Source: Hyphomicrobiales bacterium (GTDB lineage: Bacteria; Pseudomonadota; Alphaproteobacteria; Rhizobiales; Beijerinckiaceae). Taken from it: DNA of 64,000 nt. The number at the start of each line of letters is the position of its first letter. Positions within the stretch are counted from its first letter, which is position 1. Below, in pieces: positions 48,645 through 56,957 of this stretch. The translations under genes and the position numbers were made by a program. The stretch spans positions 98,452 to 162,451 of the forward strand of contig UCBZ01000003.1 of NCBI GenBank assembly GCA_900470775.1. Reading direction: 5' to 3'. The notes under the pieces were generated by a model, which saw nothing but the letters and a program-made list of their open reading frames with translations, searched no databases and was not told the origin of the DNA.

Positions 48645-49835
48645 ATGGCTCACGACGTCGCGGTGGGGGGCGCCAAGGGCAAGCTGGTGGTCCGCAATAT
48701 CGGGCTGCTGCTCTCGGGTGATCTGAGCAAGCCGATCCTCGACGCCGATACGATCATCGCCGTCGACGGCCGCATCACCGCGGTCGGCAAGGCCGTCGAT
48801 CTCGACCTCTCCGGTGCCGACACGACCATCGACGCCAAAGGCTCGGGCCTATCGCCGGGCCTGATCGACTCGCACTGCCATCCCGTCTTCGGCGACTGGA
48901 CGCCGCGCCAGAACCAGCTCGGCTGGATCGAGATGGGCGTGAATGGTGGCGTCACCACGCTGGTCTCGGCCGGCGAGGTGCATCTGCCGGGCCGGCCCAA
49001 GGATGCGATCGGCGTCAAGGCGCTGGCTGTCACTGCGCAGCGCTGCTTCCAGAATTTCCGCCCGGCCGGTGCCAAGGTGCTGGCCGGCGCGCCTGTGGCC
49101 GAACTGGATTTCGGCCGCGAGGTCTTTGAGGAGCTGAAGGCGCTCGGCATCCGCCATATCGGCGAGATCGGGCTCGGCACCGTCGCCAAGGGCGCCGATG
49201 CCAAGCGCGTCACGGAGTGGTGCCGCGAGATCGGGCTCGAGACCATCATGCACACCGGCGGCCCCTCGATCGCCGGCTCGCATTTCGTCAACAAGGACGA
49301 CGTGCTGGAAGCCCAGCCCGATGTCGTCAGCCATATCAATGGCGGGCCGACCTCGATCGCCCATTCCGATATCCGCATCCTCTGCGAACGGGCGAAAGGC
49401 GCGCTCGAAGTCGTCCATAACGGCAATGAGCGCTCGGCGCTCGTGGCGCTCGAAGCGGCGCTGGAAGCAGGGCGTCTCGCCGATGTGCTGATCGGCACCG
49501 ATGCGCCCGCTGGCTCCGGCGTCCAGCCCAACGGCATCCTGCGGATGATCACGCTGCTGGCGAGCCTCGGCGGCCTGCCGGCCGAGCAGACCTTCTGCCT
49601 CGCCACCGGCAATGTCGCCCGCAAGCGCTCGCTCGATGCGGGCCTGATCGCCGAGGGCTATCCGGCCGATTTCGTGTTCCTCGACAAGCCGCAGCATTCT
49701 TCCGGCAAGAATCTGCTCGAAGCCGTGTCACTCGGCGACATTCCCGGCATTGGCATGGTGGTGATCGACGGGCTGGTGCGGACAGGGCGCTCGCGTTCGA
49801 CGCCGCCGGCCAATACCGCCCCTGCCGTGCTGTGA
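48645..49835 (+). CDS. ena: Enamidase-like amidohydrolase
   Basis: 396 residues. Amidohydrolase-superfamily metal ligands are visible: DSHCHP (His77, His79), MHTGGPS, VVSHINGGPT and IGTDAPAG. Similarity to Eubacterium barkeri enamidase, as I remember it, runs along the whole length, including SAGEVHLPGRPKDAIGVKAL and the C-terminal RSRSTPPANTA. Enamidase opens 1,4,5,6-tetrahydro-6-oxonicotinate to 2-formylglutarate plus ammonium. GGAGAA precedes the ATG. It leads an operon with two DUF1185 genes. Confidence 0.85.
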   Translation: MAHDVAVGGAKGKLVVRNIGLLLSGDLSKPILDADTIIAVDGRITAVGKAVDLDLSGADTTIDAKGSGLSPGLIDSHCHPVFGDWTPRQNQLGWIEMGVNGGVTTLVSAGEVHLPGRPKDAIGVKALAVTAQRCFQNFRPAGAKVLAGAPVAELDFGREVFEELKALGIRHIGEIGLGTVAKGADAKRVTEWCREIGLETIMHTGGPSIAGSHFVNKDDVLEAQPDVVSHINGGPTSIAHSDIRILCERAKGALEVVHNGNERSALVALEAALEAGRLADVLIGTDAPAGSGVQPNGILRMITLLASLGGLPAEQTFCLATGNVARKRSLDAGLIAEGYPADFVFLDKPQHSSGKNLLEAVSLGDIPGIGMVVIDGLVRTGRSRSTPPANTAPAVL

Positions 49836-49848
49836 CGGGACGAGCCGC

Positions 49849-50436
49849 ATGACCGACCTCATCGAGATCCGCCGCATCCAGACCTCCGTCGAGGAAATCT
49901 TCCACGAATTCGGCCCCTTGCCCGGTCGCACCGAGCGCATCGCCTCGGTCTGCGCCGTGCTGACCAACCCCTATGCCGGCCGCTACGAACCCGACATCCT
50001 GCCGATGATGGAGGCGCTGAAAGGCGCCGGACTTGAGATGGCGACGCGCTGCCTCAACGCCCTCGGCGGCGATCCGAAAACCGTCGAGGGCTACGGCAAG
50101 GGCGCCATCATCGGCTCGGCCGGAGAATTGGAGCATGGCGCGCTCTGGCATGTGCCCGGCGGCTACGCCATGCGCGAGATCCTCGGCAACGCCAAGGCGA
50201 TCGTACCCTCGACCAAGAAGGTCGCCGGGCCAGGCGCCCGCATCGACATCCCCGTGACCCATATCAACGCGGCCTATGTTCGCAGCCATTTCGGCGCGGT
50301 CGAGATCGGCGTGTCCGGCTCGCCCCAGGCCGACGAGATGGTCCTGATCCTGGTGATGACCACGGGCGCCCGCATCCATGAGCGCGTCGGCGGCCTGCGC
50401 GCCGACCAGATCAGCGTCTGGGACGGCCAGCGCTGA
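49849..50436 (+). CDS. DUF1185 protein, first copy
   Basis: 195 residues. The body shows VCAVLTNPYAGRYEPDILPM, EGYGKGAIIGSAGELEHGALWH, KKVAGPGARIDIPVTHINAAYVRSH and MVLILVMTTGARIHERVGGL. I recognise the family as DUF1185, labelled 'amino acid synthesis' in databases without firm biochemical support. No signal peptide or membrane segment. It begins 13 bases after the enamidase and precedes a paralog. It could process the ring-opening product; this is speculation. Confidence 0.85.
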   Translation: MTDLIEIRRIQTSVEEIFHEFGPLPGRTERIASVCAVLTNPYAGRYEPDILPMMEALKGAGLEMATRCLNALGGDPKTVEGYGKGAIIGSAGELEHGALWHVPGGYAMREILGNAKAIVPSTKKVAGPGARIDIPVTHINAAYVRSHFGAVEIGVSGSPQADEMVLILVMTTGARIHERVGGLRADQISVWDGQR

Positions 50437-50467
50437 TCCGCCTGCAGATTGCGAAACGAGGACAAAG

Positions 50468-51052
50468 ATGCCCGCCAACATCCGCAAGATCCTGACGCAA
50501 GTCGATGAAACCCTTGTCGAATCCGGCAAGACGATCGCGCCGCCGACGCGCCGCGCCGTCGCCGTCGCGGTGATCGCCAACCCCTTTGCCGGGCGCTATC
50601 AGGAAGACCTCTCGGAACTGACCGAGATCGGCGTCGAACTCGGCGACCTCCTGACCAAGCGCTGCCTCGCGGCGCTCGGCATCGAGCCCGGCGAGGCCGA
50701 GAGCTTCGGCAAGGCCGCGATCGTCGGCGAGGGCGGGGAGCTTGAGCATGCCGCCGCGGTCCTGCACCCGAAGATGGGCACGCCGGTGCGCGCCGCGCTC
50801 GGCAAGGGCCCGGCCCTGATCCCCTCGGCCAAGAAGCGCGGCGGGCTCGGCACGCCGATCGACGTGCCGCTCGGCCACAAGGACGCGGCCTTCGTCCGCT
50901 CGCATTTCGATGCCGTCGAGGTCCGGGTGACGGACGCGCCGCGCGCCGGCGAAATCCTGGTCGCGATCGCCGTGACCGATTCCGGCCGGCCTTTGCCGCG
51001 CATCGGCGGGCTGACCAAGGATCAGATCAAGGGCGAGGACGGGCTGCGCTGA
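50468..51052 (+). CDS. DUF1185 protein, second copy
   Basis: 194 residues, paralogous to the preceding gene: VAVIANPFAGRYQEDLSEL, ESFGKAAIVGEGGELEHAAAV, SAKKRGGLGTPIDVPLGHKDAAFVRSH and TDSGRPLPRIGGL. The two copies share perhaps a third of their residues, so they may form a heteromer rather than being redundant. ATG at 50468 after AGGACAAAG. Function unknown. Confidence 0.85.
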   Translation: MPANIRKILTQVDETLVESGKTIAPPTRRAVAVAVIANPFAGRYQEDLSELTEIGVELGDLLTKRCLAALGIEPGEAESFGKAAIVGEGGELEHAAAVLHPKMGTPVRAALGKGPALIPSAKKRGGLGTPIDVPLGHKDAAFVRSHFDAVEVRVTDAPRAGEILVAIAVTDSGRPLPRIGGLTKDQIKGEDGLR

Positions 51053-51138
51053 AATTTCGCCGCTCGGTGAAACCCAGAGGCACGTTGAGGAGACTATCCC
51101 GCGAGGCATGATCGCTTGGCGAGACGGAGTCCCCCTCG

Positions 51139-51735
51139 ATGACATTCACGCTTACCGGCTTCCATCAGGGAAACTTCCTGAACGCAGCCGACCCCGAGAC
51201 GCGCAATGGCGTCTGCGTCGCGCTTTGCGATCTCTGGCTGGAATCCCTGTTTCAGGCTCCGGGGGCGGCTCCGCGCAATCGGCTGCAGGCGCTCGCGGTC
51301 GATTTCGGCCGGGCCGAGAGCCACCAGCGCCGCTACGGCAAGCTGCGCAAGGTGCTCGGCCGCGATGATGCCCGCCGTCATATGGGCGCGCGCGTCGGCA
51401 TCGATTTCGATGAGCAGACCTTCGTCGACATGAAGCTGCATGCCGGCCGCAGCGGCATGATCCAGAAAATGTCCGACGATCTGCGGGCGCCCGGTGCCGC
51501 CGCGACATGGTCGATGCGCTTTGCCGGCGGCGGTGGCCACGCCATCGCGGGGTTCAACCGGATCGAGCCGCAGCCCTACGGCTTCGACCAGAAGATCCAC
51601 GTCTTCGATCCGAATATCGGCGAGTATGTCGGGACCTATGGCAGTTGTGCCGAGATCGTCGACGACCTCGTGCGCAAGATCCCGCTCTACGCCACCACGG
51701 CGATCTTCCACCGCACGACGGCGGCCGCCGACTGA
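51139..51735 (+). CDS. Stand-alone YopT-type (C58-like) cysteine-protease-fold protein
   Basis: 198 residues. A possible Cys-His-Asp triad is in the order of the YopT family: Cys26 in NGVCVALCDLWL, His134 in GGGGHAIAGF, Asp157 in HVFDPNIGEY. The C-x-A-L-x-x-x-W-L and D-P-N-x-G-E spacing fits the papain-like C58 group. There is no signal peptide, effector tag or fused domain. GGAG precedes the ATG. It lies 86 bases after DUF1185 and faces the M20 gene. It may be a cytoplasmic hydrolase or transferase rather than a protease. The family call is from motifs only. Confidence 0.6.
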   Translation: MTFTLTGFHQGNFLNAADPETRNGVCVALCDLWLESLFQAPGAAPRNRLQALAVDFGRAESHQRRYGKLRKVLGRDDARRHMGARVGIDFDEQTFVDMKLHAGRSGMIQKMSDDLRAPGAAATWSMRFAGGGGHAIAGFNRIEPQPYGFDQKIHVFDPNIGEYVGTYGSCAEIVDDLVRKIPLYATTAIFHRTTAAAD

Positions 51736-51759
51736 TAAGCCACGGCCGCCATCGTCAAT

Positions 51760-53181
51760 TCAGCCGCCGAGCGACATCGTCAGCGGCGGCTTGACCTCGG
51801 GCGGCAGCGGCGAGGTGTAGCCGTCCGCACCGAGCTTCTTCTTGTGGTCGGCCTTGGCCGCGGCCATCAGGGCCGGGTCGAGCAGCACGGCGGCACCCGT
51901 TCCCACCATGGCCTTGGCGACATGGATCATCGCCTTGTGCGCGGCGGGCGTCTTGCCCTGCGACACCACCTGCCAGGTGTGGAAGGGCGTGCCGATCGCG
52001 ACCGTCGGCGCATGCGCCTGCACGGTCGGAACCGCCCAGCTGACATCGCCGATATCGGTCGAGCCGATCGCCGGGTTGCGCTTGGCATCGAGCGGCACCA
52101 GGAAATCGGCCAGCGCCGCGCCTGAATCCTCCATGCCGATGGTGCGCCAGATCGAGGCGATCTCCTGCGGCTGCAGCGTCTTGCGGATGTCTTGCGCGAA
52201 GGCGCGGTCGGCATCGTCGAAATGCGGCGGTCCTAGCTCTTCCATGACGCCGTGCATCGCCTGCTCCAGCGGCGTGTTGCCGAGCAGATCGGAGACGGCG
52301 GAGACGATGCGCATCTCCATCTTGGTCTCGGTCATCAGCGCCGCACCTTCGGCGATCTTCTTCACGCGCTGGACCAGTTCGAGCATGCCGCGCAGGTCGC
52401 GAGCCCGGATCGAGTAGCGCACGCGCGCATGGGCCTGCACGACGTTCGGCGCGATGCCGCCGGTGTCGAGCACGGCATAGTGCACGCGGGCATCGCTGGG
52501 CATGTGCTCGCGCATGTAGTTGACGCCGACGTTCATCAGCTCGACCGCATCGAGCGCGCTGCGCCCCAGATGGGGAGCGGCGGCGGCGTGCGAAGTGCGG
52601 CCGGTGAAGACGAAATCGGCGCGGGTGTTGGCGAGCGCCAGCGGCGGGGCCACCTCCCACCAGCTCGACGGATGCCAGGAGATCGCGACATCGACGTCGT
52701 CGAAGGCGCCGGCGCGGACCATGAAGGCCTTGGCCGCACCGCCTTCCTCGGCCGGGCAGCCATAATAGCGCACGCGGCCGGGCAGCTTGTTCTCGGCGAG
52801 CCACTCCTTCATCGCGACGGCGGCGAGAAGCGCGGCGGAGCCAAGCAGATTGTGGCCGCAGCCATGGCCATGGCCGCCATCCTCGACCGGCTTGTGGCTG
52901 GCGACGCCGGCCTCCTGCGACAGGCCGGGCAGGGCGTCATACTCGCCCATGAACGCGATCACGGGGCCACCCTCACCGGCCTCGCCGATCACGGCGGTGG
53001 GAATCTCGGCGACGTTCTTGGTGACGCGGAAGCCCTGATGCTCCAGCTCGGCCGTATGCTCGGCGGACGAGCGCGCTTCGGTGTAGCAGACCTCCGGCAT
53101 GCCCCAGACCCGGTCGCTCAGCGCGATCAGCCGTTCCTTGTTCGCATCGACGTGGCGCCAGAGATCGTTTCGGTTGTCCAT
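51760..53181 (-). CDS. M20 family metallohydrolase (AbgB-like amidohydrolase)
   Basis: 473 residues. The metal-binding residues of M20 are present: GHGHGCGHN, EYDALPG, CPAEEGG, ISWHPSSWW and GTPFHTWQ. AbgB-like enzymes hydrolyse amide bonds of N-acyl or aminobenzoyl amino acids. The ATG at 53181 is the likely start. It converges on the YopT-like gene. Whether it belongs to the catabolic cluster or is merely adjacent is open. Confidence 0.9.
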   Translation of the reverse strand: MDNRNDLWRHVDANKERLIALSDRVWGMPEVCYTEARSSAEHTAELEHQGFRVTKNVAEIPTAVIGEAGEGGPVIAFMGEYDALPGLSQEAGVASHKPVEDGGHGHGCGHNLLGSAALLAAVAMKEWLAENKLPGRVRYYGCPAEEGGAAKAFMVRAGAFDDVDVAISWHPSSWWEVAPPLALANTRADFVFTGRTSHAAAAPHLGRSALDAVELMNVGVNYMREHMPSDARVHYAVLDTGGIAPNVVQAHARVRYSIRARDLRGMLELVQRVKKIAEGAALMTETKMEMRIVSAVSDLLGNTPLEQAMHGVMEELGPPHFDDADRAFAQDIRKTLQPQEIASIWRTIGMEDSGAALADFLVPLDAKRNPAIGSTDIGDVSWAVPTVQAHAPTVAIGTPFHTWQVVSQGKTPAAHKAMIHVAKAMVGTGAAVLLDPALMAAAKADHKKKLGADGYTSPLPPEVKPPLTMSLGG

Positions 53182-53299
53182 GATGGTCCTGCCTTGGTCA
53201 GGCCGGCATATGACCAATCCGGGCCTCTCCCGTCCAGCCGGCAGACGCATGGCTGAGGCGATGCCCAGGCGTTTCCATGCGTCGCGGCAGATGCCGGGG

Positions 53300-53713
53300 T
53301 TAGCAGCAGGTCTCAGCCCGACCAGCCGGCGCGGCCAAGTCGCTCAGGATCGGGCAATCCGGCCGCGCATCGCCCTGGCAGTGTTCGGCGAGATGCCGCA
53401 GCGTGTCGGCCATCCCCTGCAGTTCGGCAGCCTTCGCTTCGAGATCGCGGACATGGCTCATCGCGAGCTGCTTCACATCGGCGCTGGCGCGGCTTTTGTC
53501 GCGCCAGAGCGCCAGCAGGGCGCGGCTCTCCTCCAGCGAGAAGCCGAGATTGCGCGAGCGCCTGACGAAGCGCAGCGTGTGGACGTCCTGCGCCTCGTAG
53601 ACACGGTACTGCGCCTGCGTCCGCAGCGGAGCGTCGATCAGCCCGATGCTCTCATAATAGCGGATCATCTTGGCGCTGACGCCGGAGCGCTTCGCCGCCT
53701 CGCCGATGTTCAT
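53300..53713 (-). CDS. MerR family regulator, CueR-like
   Basis: 137 residues. Winged HTH at the N-terminus (MNIGEAAKRSGVSAKMIRYYESIGL), a dimerisation helix, then the metal loop HCQGDARPDCPILSDLA with Cys112 and Cys120, the Cu(I)-binding pair of CueR. Two more Cys end the protein. It is third in an operon behind an MFS exporter and a cupin, 20 bases after the cupin, not next to a copper ATPase. Copper sensing is inferred from the Cys spacing. Confidence 0.88.
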   Translation of the reverse strand: MNIGEAAKRSGVSAKMIRYYESIGLIDAPLRTQAQYRVYEAQDVHTLRFVRRSRNLGFSLEESRALLALWRDKSRASADVKQLAMSHVRDLEAKAAELQGMADTLRHLAEHCQGDARPDCPILSDLAAPAGRAETCC

Positions 53714-53733
53714 GGCGCCCCCTCCAGCCGCGC

Positions 53734-54246
53734 TCAGCCCGGCGGATGCTTGTGGATCGGATCGACCCAGTAGACCGACTCGGGCGCCTCGACGGGATCG
53801 ACATCGGTGATGTTGACCACGACCGCCTCGTTGTCGGAACGCACCAGCACGCATTCGAGCGCGTTGTCGGGGTCGGCGTTGATCTCCTGATGCGGCACGT
53901 AAGGCGGCACATAGATGAAATCGCCGGGTCCGGCCTCGGCGACGAATTCCAGCCGCTCGCCCCAGCGCAGCCGGGCCTTGCCGCGCACGACATAGATCAC
54001 GCTTTCCAGCGCACCATGGTGGTGGACGCCGGTCTTGGCATCGGGCTGGATCGAGACCGTGCCGGCCCAGATCTTCTGCGCGCCGACACGGGCATGGTTG
54101 ATCGCCGCCTGCCGGAACATGCCCGGCGTCTGCGCCGTGTTGGAGTCGAGCTGGTCGCCCTTGATGACGCGCACGCCGTTATGCTTCCAGCGCGGCTCGT
54201 GGTCGTGGTCGTGGGTATGCGGGTGATCGTGCTCGTGATCGGCCAT
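53734..54246 (-). CDS. Cupin domain protein with histidine-rich N-terminus
   Basis: 170 residues. The first 20 residues are MADHEHDHPHTHDHDHEP, a likely metal-binding tail. The cupin core is GTVSIQPDAKTGVHHHGALE and PGDFIYVPPYVPHQEINADP, containing the two cupin motifs. A small-molecule or metal-dependent role is plausible; substrate unknown. It lies 23 bases after the MFS gene and 20 before merR, all on the minus strand. Confidence 0.85.
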   Translation of the reverse strand: MADHEHDHPHTHDHDHEPRWKHNGVRVIKGDQLDSNTAQTPGMFRQAAINHARVGAQKIWAGTVSIQPDAKTGVHHHGALESVIYVVRGKARLRWGERLEFVAEAGPGDFIYVPPYVPHQEINADPDNALECVLVRSDNEAVVVNITDVDPVEAPESVYWVDPIHKHPPG

Positions 54247-54269
54247 CGCGGTGCTCCTGTGGCGACAGG

Positions 54270-55838
54270 TTAGAGCAGGACGGCATCCTCGCAAACCGCC
54301 TTCGTCGCTGCGGCCGGCGGCGCACCGCGCAGCAGGAACAGCGCCACCAGCGCCGTGACGACCAGGCCGATCGTGGCGATCGAGGCTGAAAGCTGCATGC
54401 CCTCGACGAAAGCCGCGCGGGCCAGCGTGAGCAGATGTGCCGACAACTCAGCCGGCAGGTGCCCGGCCTCGGCAACCGCCCCGCCAAGCGTCGCCGCAGC
54501 GATGCGCGCCGCGTCCGCAGGCACGCCTGCCGGCACTGATTGCGCCATCTCGCTGCGATAGACCACCGTGACGATGCTGCCGAGGACCGCGATGCCGAGC
54601 GCTCCGCCGAATTCGAGGCTGGTCTCGGACATCGCGGCAGCCGATCCGGCGCGCTCGGGCGGGGCGCTGCCGACGATCAGCTCGGTCGTCAGCGCGACCA
54701 CAGGAGTGAAGCCGAGCGAGAAGATCACCGAAGCGACGACGACGAGCGCGACGCTGCTGCCGATCTCGATGCGCGTCAGCAAGGCAAAGCCGATCGCGGC
54801 CAGCGCCAGACCGCCGGCCATCACCGAAGCGGGCCGGAACCGGTGTGCCAGCATGGGCACGATCAGTGAGCCCAGGATAAAGGCCATCGCGGAGGGCACG
54901 CCCCAGATGCCCGCCTGCAGCGGCGAGAGCCCGACGACGAGCTGCAGATACTGCGCGATGAACAGGAAGCTGCCGAACAGGAAGACGAAGCCCATCACGT
55001 TGATCGCCAGCGAGGCGCTGAACACCGCGTTGCGGAACAGCCGCAGATCCAGCATCGGATCGTCGAGATGCCGCTGCCGGCGCATGAAAACCGTGCCGAG
55101 TATGATTCCTGCCAGGATCGGCACGACGGCCCGCCAACCGACACCATGCTCGGCCATATGCTTGATGCCGTAGATCGTCGCGAGGACCGCGATCAGGGAC
55201 AGCGCAGCGCTGACGAGGTCGATTCGCCCGGCGTTGGGATCCTTGAACTCGGGCAGCAGCAACGGGCCCAGGATCAGGAGCAGCAGCATCACCGGTACGC
55301 CGACGAGGAAGACCGAACCCCACCAGTAATGCTCCAGCAGCACGCCGCCGACGAGCGGGCCGATGGCGCCGCCGGCCGAGAAGCTCGATATCCAGATGCC
55401 GATCGCGAAGGTGCGCTCGCGGGCATCGCGGAACATGTTGTGGATCAGCGAGAGCGTCGATGGCGCCAGCGTCGCGCCGGCGACCCCGAGCAAGGCGCGT
55501 GTCGCGATCAGCATCTCCGCGCTGGTCGAGAAGGCAGCGAGCACCGAGGCGAGGCCGAAGGCGGCCGCGCCGATCAGCAGGAGCTTGCGACGCCCGATCC
55601 GGTCTCCCAGCGTGCCCATGGTAATGAGCGAGCCGGCGACCATGAAGCCGTAGATATCGACGATCCAGAGCAGTTGCGCCGCGCTTGGCTTCAGATCGGC
55701 GCTGAGCTGCGGCACAGCCAGATTCAGGACGGTGAGGTCCATCGAGTACAGCAGGCAGGGCAGGGCGATCACGGCCAGGCCGAGCCATTCGCGCCGTGTC
55801 GCCTTTGGCGTCTCGTCGGTCGTCATTGTCTTGACCAT
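54270..55838 (-). CDS. MFS drug exporter, DHA2 family
   Basis: 522 residues with about 14 transmembrane segments. Signatures: LDLTVLN-like SMDLTVLNLAVPQ in helix 1, LGDRIGRRKLLLIG (motif A) and ISSFSAGGAIGPLVGGVLLE (motif C, export). SmvA/QacA-like proteins export cationic drugs. It heads the operon with the cupin and MerR genes. ATG at 55838; a second at 55826 is possible. It has a promoter with an operator dyad upstream. Confidence 0.9.
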   Translation of the reverse strand: MVKTMTTDETPKATRREWLGLAVIALPCLLYSMDLTVLNLAVPQLSADLKPSAAQLLWIVDIYGFMVAGSLITMGTLGDRIGRRKLLLIGAAAFGLASVLAAFSTSAEMLIATRALLGVAGATLAPSTLSLIHNMFRDARERTFAIGIWISSFSAGGAIGPLVGGVLLEHYWWGSVFLVGVPVMLLLLILGPLLLPEFKDPNAGRIDLVSAALSLIAVLATIYGIKHMAEHGVGWRAVVPILAGIILGTVFMRRQRHLDDPMLDLRLFRNAVFSASLAINVMGFVFLFGSFLFIAQYLQLVVGLSPLQAGIWGVPSAMAFILGSLIVPMLAHRFRPASVMAGGLALAAIGFALLTRIEIGSSVALVVVASVIFSLGFTPVVALTTELIVGSAPPERAGSAAAMSETSLEFGGALGIAVLGSIVTVVYRSEMAQSVPAGVPADAARIAAATLGGAVAEAGHLPAELSAHLLTLARAAFVEGMQLSASIATIGLVVTALVALFLLRGAPPAAATKAVCEDAVLL

Positions 55839-55962
55839 TGCTCTGCGCCGGCCGGCCGGCGGCAGGCCCTTGCGGCTGGATTTGAGGGGCGAATCTGATG
55901 CGTTCCGCCGTCAGCGGATGACAGCACGAACGATCGACCGAGCCTGACGGCGAAACGCGCCA

Positions 55963-55986
55963 ATGCTTAACCTGCGAGTTAAGCAT
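55963..55986 (-). promoter_or_regulatory. Perfect dyad on the MFS promoter
   Basis: ATGCTTAAC-N6-GTTAAGCAT, 9-bp arms. It overlaps the -10 of the promoter at 55982-56011 and the start site, the position expected for a repressor such as a TetR protein. No TetR gene is in this window; the MerR gene of the operon is an alternative, but a MerR site would sit between -35 and -10. Confidence 0.7.
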
Positions 55987-56011
55987 AGACCAGGGCCGTC
56001 GCGCTGGTCAA
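55982..56011 (-). promoter_or_regulatory. Promoter of the MFS-cupin-merR operon
   Basis: TTGACC (56006-56011), 18-base spacer, TATGCT (55982-55987) on the minus strand. Confidence 0.6.
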
Positions 56012-56047
56012 CGCCACTCGGAGGGCTGTGCCAGCGCGAACCGGTGA

Positions 56048-56905
56048 TCAGCCCTTCTTTGCCGGCCCCGTCGCGATCGGACGGTCGCTTGCGCCCCATT
56101 CGGCCCAGGAGCCGTCATAGATCGCGCGCGCCGGCTTGCCGATCGTCTCCAGCGCCATCGACAGGATCGCGGCGGAAACGCCCGAACCACAGCTCGTGAT
56201 CAGCGGCTTGTCGAGGTCGACGCCGGCCTCGGCAAAAGCCGCCGCGACGGCATCCGGCGATGCAAGCTGCCCGTCCTTTACGATCGCCGGGAAGGGCAGG
56301 CTGAGCGAGCCCGGCATATGGCCGGAGCGGACACCTGCGCGCGGCTCCGGCGCCTCGCCGCGAAAGCGATCGCCGGGGCGGGCATCGACCACCTGCGCCG
56401 TGCCGTCGGACAGGGCCCGCGCGACATCGCCGGCATTGGCCACAGCCGAATGGTCGAGCCGCGCGGTGAAGCTGCGGGCGGCGCGGGCGCGCGGCGGGCC
56501 ATGCTCGATCGGGCGGTCTTCCGCCTGCCATTTCGGAAAGCCGCCTTCGAGGATGACGACGTCCCTGGCTCCGAAGGTCTTGAAGGTCCAGCGCACGCGC
56601 GGCGCCGAGAACAGCCCGAGCCCATCATAGACGACGATCCGCATGCCGTCACTGATGCCCATGGCACCAACCGTGGTGGCGAAGGCCTCCGGCCGCGGCA
56701 GCATATGCGGCAGGTCGGACGTGGTGTCCTTCACCGTGTCGATGTCGAAGCGCAGGGCGCCGGGAATGCGGCGCTCGGCATACTCCGCATGCGGATCGCG
56801 TCCATGAACCGGCAAGTACCAGGAGCCGTCGACCACGACGACCTCGGGAGCGTTCAGGTGCTCAGCTAGCCACTCGGTCGAGACGAAAACATCTTCGCGG
56901 GCCAT
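56048..56905 (-). CDS. sseA: 3-mercaptopyruvate/thiosulfate sulfurtransferase
   Basis: 285 residues with two rhodanese domains. The C-terminal one is active: Cys239 in TSCGSGVSAAI, the SseA-type CGSGVTA loop. VDGSWYLP and DGLGLFSAPRVRWTFKTFG mark the first domain. It transfers sulfur from mercaptopyruvate to acceptors such as cyanide or thiols. The ATG at 56905 was preferred over a longer frame to 57052. Confidence 0.92.
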   Translation of the reverse strand: MAREDVFVSTEWLAEHLNAPEVVVVDGSWYLPVHGRDPHAEYAERRIPGALRFDIDTVKDTTSDLPHMLPRPEAFATTVGAMGISDGMRIVVYDGLGLFSAPRVRWTFKTFGARDVVILEGGFPKWQAEDRPIEHGPPRARAARSFTARLDHSAVANAGDVARALSDGTAQVVDARPGDRFRGEAPEPRAGVRSGHMPGSLSLPFPAIVKDGQLASPDAVAAAFAEAGVDLDKPLITSCGSGVSAAILSMALETIGKPARAIYDGSWAEWGASDRPIATGPAKKG

Positions 56906-56957
56906 GTCGGACGGTTCCTCGTGGGCTTTTATCTGGGCGCTTGCGCCGGTTGTCGTC

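Noticed and set aside
55963..55986. CueR-type operator for the operon's MerR gene
   Set aside because: The dyad overlaps the -10 and downstream side rather than lying between -35 and -10, and lacks the usual ACCTTCC-type arms.
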